A DNA stretch of 37,736 nt from Oscillospiraceae bacterium (GTDB lineage: Bacteria > Bacillota > Clostridia > Oscillospirales > UBA929): assembly GCA_031271665.1 (NCBI GenBank), contig JAISVI010000073.1, positions 1-37,736 of the forward strand, read 5' to 3'. A model generated the notes under the pieces. The model saw nothing but the letters and a program-made list of their open reading frames with translations, had not been told where the DNA came from and ran no database searches. This document shows, in pieces, positions 32,550 through 37,736 of the stretch; the first letter of the stretch is position 1, and the number at the start of each line of letters is the position of its first letter. A program made the position numbers and the translations under genes.

Positions 32550-34276
32550 TCAAAATTACCCCCTAACCCGGCAATGAACAAATCGCCCTGGGCGGTTTGC
32601 CTGTCTGCCTTAATTCGGATATTGAAGCCCCAATTCGTCGCGGTTTTGGTCGTGTTCGTGAGGAAGAACTTGCTCCCGGCGATAACGGCGGCGGTCACGT
32701 CCTCCCATGTGGGCGTTGCGTCGAAGCCGTTGTTGCACACTTCAACGCTAAAGGTCGCGCCCGCGGGAATCTGCCGGGACACGTTCATAATCCCCTTCGT
32801 AACGGCGGCGTCGGCGGAAAGCGGCGTTGCAAGTGTAAACTCTATTTGCGTTTCGCTCTTGCTGAAGGTATATTGCCGGGTTGCGGTATCGCCGTAATTG
32901 TCCGTGACGGTGATTGTTAAGGTGTGCGAACCGTTGGTAATGGTGCGCCATTCGTCCGCCGTGACGCTGAAAGTATTTGTCGCGCCGGACGTTGCGGTAA
33001 AGCTCCGCTTCTGTTTGGCGTCGATTTTCTCAACAACCGTCAAGGTTTTTGTAATGCCGCTGTCCGGGTTCGTCACGTTGTAGGTCTGCGAAAACGCGCC
33101 CGTTTTCGCGCCCAAGTCGGCGTTGCTCCCGCTGATGGTCGGCGGGTTGCTGTTTATTACCGTTTGAACGCTCGCGGTCGTGTATGCGCTTTCGGCGTTG
33201 TTGTTGTCGTAGGCTTTCACCCGGTATTGAACCGAAGTCAACCCCGCCGTTATGGTGTCGGTATATGTGCGGTTGATACCCTTGTAAATTTGCGCGAACG
33301 CGCCCCCGTTGGTGGCGCGTTCGGCGATATAGCCGCTTATGCTCCCGTCCGAATCCGTGGACGCGCCCCAACTTATCGTTGCGGACTTCCCGCCCAACGC
33401 GGTTGTCGGCGGCGTTATGCCGTTCGGCGCGGTCGGGGGCTGATTCCATATAATCGTGTATGCGCCGTCACTATCAACGGAATCAGATACCAAGATTTCA
33501 GATGACAAATTACAAAGCGGACGAACGCCCCAGTGGCCGTGGTACGCGGTGTAGTAGTTCAGCGTCCCGGACGTGTAGACGTTGCGGACGATGTACGAAT
33601 TGGCGGCGGTGGGTGTTCTTAACCACCAATACCAAGCCGCCCCGGTGTTGAAGCTCGAACTTGTATAGTTACTGTTCGCCACGGCTTCGGCGGTCGGGTA
33701 CGCAAGCCGGGAAGTGTTGTCGCTGTATGCCGCTAAAATTGAACCCTCGGCAACGCTGTTTTCGTTGGTAAGCCCAACCTCTGTATTGGACGCAAGAAAG
33801 ATTTTGTCTGTAGCGGTTTCGCTCCCGCCGCCGTCCGTGACGGTGTTCTTCGCCACGGTTAGGGTTGTTTCCATTAGAGCGGCTTTCAGGCTCGCGGAGA
33901 AGCCCGCTAAAAAGCCCGCTTCCGTGTCATAGCCATTATAGTTTGCGCTGTTGGCGGTCGTCGGGGGCGCGTCTGCGGTATGTTGGGCGGTATACCATGC
34001 GTTAGCCGCCTTGTCGCTGTTTAGCCATTGCCGCAAGTTGCTATGTATATAGCGGTTGTTGCCGTAATTCTTGCGGTTGGCGTCGCTGTTGCTCGCTTCC
34101 TTGCCGTCAAAGGCTTTGAGGGCAATAATTTTGTCCGTCTGCAACGTGACGGAATTTGCGGGGTAGCCCGCATGGTTCTTGTCAACAACTCGGAAAATAA
34201 TAGGTTTCCCGAAGTAAAGGCTATTGGCTTCCTTTACCTTTGCGCCGACAAGCAATGCGCTTAACTTTTGGGGCAT
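32546..34276 (-). CDS. DGR variable protein, probable phage receptor-binding protein
   Basis: A 576-residue protein. Residues about 20-275 resemble DUF6273, a C-type-lectin-like/formylglycine-generating-enzyme-like fold (NNRYIHSNLRQWLNSD, WYWWLRTP, GVRPLCNLSSEI). The variable repeat encodes T221-L254, with substitutions relative to the template at 223, 229, 234, 241, 242, 243, 246, 248 and 249. Beyond it are a fibronectin-III domain (about 280-370), an Ig-like domain (about 375-470) and a C-terminal beta-rich region. The ATG at 34276 overlaps the RT gene by 16 bases with GAGG upstream, so the two should be co-translated. DGR targets usually have the variable repeat at the C-terminus; here 322 residues follow it. 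Confidence 0.9.
   Translation of the reverse strand: MPQKLSALLVGAKVKEANSLYFGKPIIFRVVDKNHAGYPANSVTLQTDKIIALKAFDGKEASNSDANRKNYGNNRYIHSNLRQWLNSDKAANAWYTAQHTADAPPTTANSANYNGYDTEAGFLAGFSASLKAALMETTLTVAKNTVTDGGGSETATDKIFLASNTEVGLTNENSVAEGSILAAYSDNTSRLAYPTAEAVANSNYTSSSFNTGAAWYWWLRTPTAANSYIVRNVYTSGTLNYYTAYHGHWGVRPLCNLSSEILVSDSVDSDGAYTIIWNQPPTAPNGITPPTTALGGKSATISWGASTDSDGSISGYIAERATNGGAFAQIYKGINRTYTDTITAGLTSVQYRVKAYDNNNAESAYTTASVQTVINSNPPTISGSNADLGAKTGAFSQTYNVTNPDSGITKTLTVVEKIDAKQKRSFTATSGATNTFSVTADEWRTITNGSHTLTITVTDNYGDTATRQYTFSKSETQIEFTLATPLSADAAVTKGIMNVSRQIPAGATFSVEVCNNGFDATPTWEDVTAAVIAGSKFFLTNTTKTATNWGFNIRIKADRQTAQGDLFIAGLGGNFE
33514..33615 (-). repeat. DGR variable repeat (VR)
   Basis: 102 bases matching the template at 35479-35580 except for nine changes, all where the template coding strand has A: AAC to ACC (twice), ATC, TAC (three times), CAC (twice), and AGG to TGG. 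The 3' end on the coding strand is an 18-base invariant GC-rich stretch before the sequences diverge, in the position of the initiation-of-mutagenic-homing (IMH) site. No BPP-1-like cruciform is obvious immediately after it. Confidence 0.97.
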
Positions 34277-35310
34277 TTTTCCTCACACTCCTTAAATAGT
34301 TTCGTGAAATATGCGTCCATATCGCGGACAAGATGGTAAGTGTTCCCGTGTTGCGCGTGTCCCCTCCAACTCTGATATGAGCTTTGAACCTTCTTAAAGC
34401 TCAACCCGCCCTTGACAAGCAAGCCCTTCATGCGTTTAAGCCGCCGCCGTGCGTTGTTCTTGCTCTTGCGGCGAATCTTGCGAATGACTTTGCCCGTTTC
34501 GGTCAAATAGGTGTGGAAGCCTAAAAAGTCAATGCCGTTCCGCAATGGGAAAAGGTTTGTCTTGTTGTTGAGCGATAGCCCCAACTCGCTTACGCGCTTT
34601 TCAATTTCTCCGCGGCATTTCTGCAAGTATTCCCTGTCCTCATGGATTAAGAAAAAATCGTCCATGTAACGCCCGTAATACTTGATTCCCAACTTTTCCT
34701 TTATGAAATGGTCTAAGCCGCTAAGATAGAGAACGGCGAACCATTGGGAAGTTTGGTTGCCTATCGGGATTCCGGGGCTTTCGGTTGAATCAATAATTAA
34801 ATCTATCAACCACAATGTATCTGTATCGGTGACGAACTTTCGCAACTGCTCTTTTAGAACGTCGTGCCGAATTGAATAGAAATATTTGCTTATGTCACAT
34901 TTGAGAACCCAACCGTCCATGCCGTGAAGCCTGTAATATTGGCGCATGAACCCTTCCAAGCGGTCAAGCCCGAAGTGTGTTCCCTTGCCGCGCTGTGTGG
35001 CGTAGTTGTCAAGGATAAAGGATTTCGACAACCGTTCTTCAAGCACGTTATCGCAAATTGAATGATGAACGATTTTGTCTTTGAACGCCGCGGACATTAC
35101 CGTTCGCCGTTTCGGTTCGTAAACCTCAAACGTCAAGTACGGGGACATTCTATAGGTCTTTCCCGTAAGCATGACATGGAGAAGGTGGAGGGCTTCAAGC
35201 AAATTCGCTTCAAACTTTGCGACGCTATCTTTCCCGCGCTTTCCCCGGCGTGATTTCTTAAACGCGGTGTGCAAGCTCTTGAACCCGCACACCTTTTCAA
35301 AGTCTGTCAT
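34261..35310 (-). CDS. DGR reverse transcriptase
   Basis: A 349-residue group-II-intron-like RT without maturase or endonuclease domains. Motifs are LKCDISKYFYSI (Asp139, domain 3), the DGR-type GIPIGNQTSQW (180-190; SQ instead of the SP common elsewhere), YMDD (215-218) and a basic thumb/C-terminus (about 272-300). It makes cDNA from the template repeat RNA with errors at adenines. I chose the ATG at 35310 because AGGAG lies nine bases upstream; an in-frame TTG at 35379 lacks such a site and would add 23 residues. The stop lies inside the variable-protein gene start. Confidence 0.95.
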   Translation of the reverse strand: MTDFEKVCGFKSLHTAFKKSRRGKRGKDSVAKFEANLLEALHLLHVMLTGKTYRMSPYLTFEVYEPKRRTVMSAAFKDKIVHHSICDNVLEERLSKSFILDNYATQRGKGTHFGLDRLEGFMRQYYRLHGMDGWVLKCDISKYFYSIRHDVLKEQLRKFVTDTDTLWLIDLIIDSTESPGIPIGNQTSQWFAVLYLSGLDHFIKEKLGIKYYGRYMDDFFLIHEDREYLQKCRGEIEKRVSELGLSLNNKTNLFPLRNGIDFLGFHTYLTETGKVIRKIRRKSKNNARRRLKRMKGLLVKGGLSFKKVQSSYQSWRGHAQHGNTYHLVRDMDAYFTKLFKECEEKCPKS

Positions 35311-35383
35311 ATAAAAATGCTCCTTGTCGCTTATAGCCTTTACCTTGCCAAAAATTGCGCAATGTATCAGCGTCAACAATCAT
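35297..35383 (-). CDS. 28-codon leader ORF overlapping the RT start
   Basis: ATG 35383 (MIVDADTLRNFWQGKGYKRQ...) with AAAGGCGG ten bases upstream ends at a TGA inside the first codons of the RT gene (ATGACAGACTTTGA), in a different frame. Its ribosome-binding site is part of a perfect inverted repeat CCGCC-TAAA-GGCGG. It may couple or throttle RT translation; expression as a peptide is unproven. Confidence 0.35.
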   Translation of the reverse strand: MIVDADTLRNFWQGKGYKRQGAFLYDRL

Positions 35384-35478
35384 GTATTTACCGCCTTTAG
35401 GCGGCGGCGGTGATATGCTTTCCTTTATTGGTGGTCCTCTGCTTTCAGCGTATAGCTTACTCGTTCGCGGTTTCCACT

Positions 35479-35580
35479 AAAGCGGACGAACGCCCCTGTT
35501 GCCGTTGTACGCGTTGTTGTTGTTCAGCGTCCCGGACGTGTTGACGTTGCGGACGTTGTACGAATTGGCGGCGTTGGGTG
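35479..35580 (-). ncRNA. DGR template repeat (TR) within the Avd-RT intergenic RNA
   Basis: A 102-base non-coding template between the avd-like gene and the RT gene. Read in the VR frame it contains ten AAC codons plus one AGG; eight AAC codons and the AGG differ in the VR. AAC mutated at its adenines can never give a stop, the usual DGR design. It contains 28 adenines on the coding strand, nine of them changed in the VR. The wider 35311-35608 gap also carries the leader ORF and hairpin above. Confidence 0.96.
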
Positions 35581-35608
35581 ACTAACAAAGCATACCCCAA
35601 GCAAGAAA

Positions 35609-36013
35609 TTAGCGCGGAATCCCGCGCCGCTCTTTCTCTTGCTTCTTCCATTTGGCTGTCATGTACTTTACATCAAGCACATATTTAGCCCAATGCTGAC
35701 TACTTTCAATGCTGATACACCCCCTTTCATGTGACAATTCTATGAAAAACAAAACTGTCTTACATAGCGTAAGTATGCGCCCCTGTAACCGTTGCCGCTC
35801 CGCGAACTCCCGCGGGTCGGATAGCTGTAACTCGTTGGCTTCCTCCACACACTCGAATATGTCAAGCGTTCGGTCGTAAAGCCGTTCGGTCAAAGCGCGG
35901 TATTTCTTCGGGTATCTCTTTTCCGAAGTCATGGCGAAAGTGTGTTTTACAAGGTCTTTCGCCTTCGTGATAATCAGAAATTCGGACGGCTGTTTATTAT
36001 CGTTTTGCGCCAC
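35609..36013 (-). CDS. avd: Avd-like DGR accessory protein (four-helix bundle)
   Basis: A 134-residue helical protein of the bAvd/23S-rRNA-intervening-sequence-protein type: FLIITKAKDLVKHTFAMTSEKRYPKKYRALTERLYDRTLDI, then long helices ending in a basic tail. In the Bordetella phage DGR the Avd pentamer binds RT and template RNA and is essential for mutagenic homing. The start is GTG 36013 with GAGGTG eight bases upstream; it overlaps the previous gene by 17 bases. It ends 29 bases before the template repeat. Confidence 0.88.
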   Translation of the reverse strand: MAQNDNKQPSEFLIITKAKDLVKHTFAMTSEKRYPKKYRALTERLYDRTLDIFECVEEANELQLSDPREFAERQRLQGRILTLCKTVLFFIELSHERGCISIESSQHWAKYVLDVKYMTAKWKKQEKERRGIPR

Positions 36014-36236
36014 TAATACACCTCGTTTTGCGGATTTCGTTCAAGTCCTCCGCGTCCCCGTCAAAATAAAGCCCGTCTTTGCCTATGAAAAGAACCGCCC
36101 GTTGCCCGGTGTAGGACGTTCCGCAAATTATTATTTGCTCTTTGTCCTCACATAAGGCGCATGGCGATTCTAATTCAATAAACAAACTCCCGATTATACA
36201 TGAAAGCTCTTTTGCGGTACACGCAAATTTTAACAT
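35997..36236 (-). CDS. 79-aa cysteine-rich hypothetical protein
   Basis: The ATG at 36236 overlaps the stop of the fibre-like gene (ATGTTAA) and the end overlaps avd by 17 bases, so it is packed between the fibre and the DGR. It has six cysteines (6, 13, 26, 29, 38, 73), with C26-x2-C29 in LESPCALCEDK. The family is not recognised; it may be a phage protein or part of the DGR cassette. Confidence 0.6.
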   Translation of the reverse strand: MLKFACTAKELSCIIGSLFIELESPCALCEDKEQIIICGTSYTGQRAVLFIGKDGLYFDGDAEDLNEIRKTRCISGAKR

Positions 36237-37441
36237 TCCACCCTTGCCCTCTCGTTATTCCAGATTCCTTTGACAAGGTTTAACCCTGAAAGGCTGTCAA
36301 ACGCCACGGTGAAGGGGTTGCCCGTGATGTTGTTGAAAAGGCTATCTTCAATCCGGGCAAGCCGGGTTTCGTATTGGTTCGCGTTCTCGCTTGCCGTTCC
36401 CGCAAGCGTCAAGGCTTCGTCCGCCGTGTCCGCGCCCTCGGTCCAACGGGCTTTGTCCGCCGCCGTAACGTGAATGTCCATGTCCTCAACGTGAAGAACC
36501 AATTCGCCCATAGCCGTATTGATATTGTCCATTTGCCCCGGCTGTGTGTGAAGCCCCATGTCCCCGATATGGGCGTAAAGCTCCGTGGCGATATACGCCC
36601 GCCCGCTCTGAAGCTGTGTAATGGCGTCGGCTATGCTCTCCGCGCTCCCCGGCGTAAGAAAGATGTTTTGCGCCGTGTTCGTTTCCATGAACGGGACAAA
36701 TACCCTATTCACCTTGTCGTAGTAGTGCGCCAAGAAAAAGTATATCGGCGCGGCGGGCGTTTCGGGGTCGGTCGGGTTGTCCGGGTCCTCAATATCGCCG
36801 GGGCTTGCGGGGTCAATCGTGCTTTGTCCCGTTGGCTTTAGCCATATTTCGCAAGGCTCGGTTGGCTCTGCTTCTGATATGAGGATAACGGGAATCTTGT
36901 TCACGCCCTGGGCGGCAAGGATTTCTATAACCTCTTGAACGCTGTCCGCCCCGATTCCGCTTACGCTGTCGTTATAGCTGATTTCGTCCGCTGTGGTCGA
37001 ACGGACGATTGTTGCCGTGACGTTTGCCGCTGTTCCGATTGCCGTTACAATGTCAATCGTCTTTTCGATAACGTCACTTCCGCCCACGGGCGTTATTTTC
37101 TCCGCGAAGTCCCCGGCGTTGCCGTAACAATAAAGAACCTCCGCGCCGGAATCGTCCTCCGCGAAAAGCGCAAGCTCGCGGTAAAAAAATTCGGTTTGAA
37201 TGTCGGCGTTTGAGAACACGCCGCCAATAACCGCCGTACCGTCGGCGTTGATTCTCTTTTTGGAAATAGGCACGTTCACAACGCCGTGAACAACGTCCGT
37301 CATGTCCCGCGGCGCGGTATCGGCGGGAAGGTAGCCGTCACCCATAACAATCCGTGTAAAGTTTGTTCTGCCCCCTAAATAGGTTTTGGCAATGAGAAGC
37401 CGCCCGCCGTTGGTAATGTCGCTGTTAATAAATGCGCTCAC
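36230..37441 (-). CDS. Phage tail-collar fibre-like protein
   Basis: A 403-residue protein. The N-terminal 150 residues follow the tail-collar fibre pattern (FINSDITNGGRLLIAKTYLGGRTNFTRIVMGDG, VNVPISKKRINADGTAVIGGVFSNADI, FFYRELALFA), which attaches fibres to baseplates. The middle has a Pro/Asp-rich low-complexity segment (about 215-232) and the C-terminal part is helical (LYAHIGDMGLHTQPGQM). GTG 37441 is preceded by AGGAGGAATAAAC. It lies upstream of the DGR and may carry the variable protein on the virion; that is inference. Confidence 0.8.
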   Translation of the reverse strand: MSAFINSDITNGGRLLIAKTYLGGRTNFTRIVMGDGYLPADTAPRDMTDVVHGVVNVPISKKRINADGTAVIGGVFSNADIQTEFFYRELALFAEDDSGAEVLYCYGNAGDFAEKITPVGGSDVIEKTIDIVTAIGTAANVTATIVRSTTADEISYNDSVSGIGADSVQEVIEILAAQGVNKIPVILISEAEPTEPCEIWLKPTGQSTIDPASPGDIEDPDNPTDPETPAAPIYFFLAHYYDKVNRVFVPFMETNTAQNIFLTPGSAESIADAITQLQSGRAYIATELYAHIGDMGLHTQPGQMDNINTAMGELVLHVEDMDIHVTAADKARWTEGADTADEALTLAGTASENANQYETRLARIEDSLFNNITGNPFTVAFDSLSGLNLVKGIWNNERARVEC

Positions 37442-37443
37442 GT

Positions 37444-37736
37444 TTATTCCTCCTTTATGGTGTGACGTTCCGCCGTGCGCTCATAACGCATTGTGCCGAA
37501 CGACAAGTTTATTTCGCCGCTGCCGAAAATGGTTTGTTCGTGTGTCCGCTGAATCGGCAACGCTTTGAAATACATGTTCAAGCTGTCTTTCTTCCCCATG
37601 ACGTGGCTTTCCGCCGTCCGCTCAACGTGGACTTGTGCCAAGTTGACGGTCAAGAGCTGGTCTATAAAGTCTTGCGGCGCGATTAAATGGGCTTCGCGGG
37701 TGTACTCATGGAGAATCACCCCCAAGAATAAATTAG
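37444..37736 (-). CDS. Phage protein, C-terminal part only (runs off window)
   Basis: At least 93 residues, open to the right window edge with no good start, so the beginning is missing. Two related segments, VERTAESHVMG and YERTAERHTIK, suggest an internal repeat. It ends three bases before the fibre start. By position it is a tail or baseplate component; the family is not recognised. Confidence 0.55.
   Translation of the reverse strand, partial: NLFLGVILHEYTREAHLIAPQDFIDQLLTVNLAQVHVERTAESHVMGKKDSLNMYFKALPIQRTHEQTIFGSGEINLSFGTMRYERTAERHTIKEE

Noticed and set aside
34261-35310. RT as a retron or group II intron
   Set aside because: There is no msr/msd-like RNA, no maturase or endonuclease domain, the motif is SQ rather than SP, and the paired TR/VR pattern is specific to DGRs.
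33514-35580. TR/VR pair as a simple duplication with drift
   Set aside because: All nine differences fall on template adenines; random drift would also hit the other 74 positions.
35457-35651. 64-aa minus-strand open frame running through the template repeat
   Set aside because: It has no good RBS and a Gln/Arg-rich composition typical of a shifted frame; the region is better explained as non-coding template RNA.

Overview
The window looks like a chromosome segment of a GC-rich low-level-characterised Clostridia member (Firmicutes; Oscillospirales-like is my guess). The evidence is the Gram-positive block hprK - glucokinase - murB - rapZ - yvcK - whiA - dnaE, a single-chain PurL, a butyrate kinase and good ribosome-binding sites. 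The right 10 kb is the late end of a prophage, or of a phage-derived element, that carries a complete diversity-generating retroelement (DGR).

Layout. 1-174: start of a minus-strand gene cut by the window edge. 175-447: repeats and hairpins. 448-1146: radC-family gene, divergent from the purL - capA - HD-GYP run (1254-7295). 7296-7499: palindromic repeat. 7500-15387 and on to 21357 is a long minus-strand run. In transcription order it is hprK, ROK glucokinase, murB, rapZ, yvcK, whiA, dnaE, an MFS transporter, a butyrate kinase with a fused ACT domain, and a FetA/FetB-like ABC exporter ending in a small antitoxin-like ORF. 21572-22148: RelB/RelE-type toxin-antitoxin pair with its own consensus promoter. 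22284-27236 (plus): hybrid histidine kinase, trigger-factor-like lipoprotein, HAD phosphatase, Hpt protein and Hpt-like/REC protein, plausibly parts of one phosphorelay. 27428-27518: tRNA-Ser(GCU), the likely prophage boundary.

Prophage part (27.6 kb to the right edge, nearly all minus strand). Read in transcription order from the right edge there is a partial virion-type protein, a tail-collar fibre-like protein, a 79-aa ORF, an Avd-like accessory protein, the DGR template repeat (TR), the DGR reverse transcriptase, and the variable protein with an internal variable repeat (VR). A probable tail accessory protein, three small membrane proteins, a large two-enzyme endolysin, an LLH-type holin and a hypothetical protein follow. 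No integrase, terminase, capsid or right attachment site is inside the window.

Main result. TR (35479-35580) and VR (33514-33615) are 102 bases each and differ at 9 positions, all of which are adenines in the TR coding strand; none of the 74 non-adenine positions differs. With an adjacent reverse transcriptase carrying YMDD and the DGR-type GNQTSQ motif, plus an Avd-like gene, this is strong evidence for adenine-specific retromutagenesis. It would diversify nine residues of a C-type-lectin-like (DUF6273-like) domain on what is probably a phage receptor-binding protein. The layout is atypical: the target gene lies downstream of, and overlaps, the RT gene, and the VR is internal (residues 221-254 of 576), followed by fibronectin-III/Ig-like domains. 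Other notable points are an ACT-butyrate kinase fusion, a dispersed repeat inserted in frame in PurL, and a palindrome overlapping the predicted hprK promoter.
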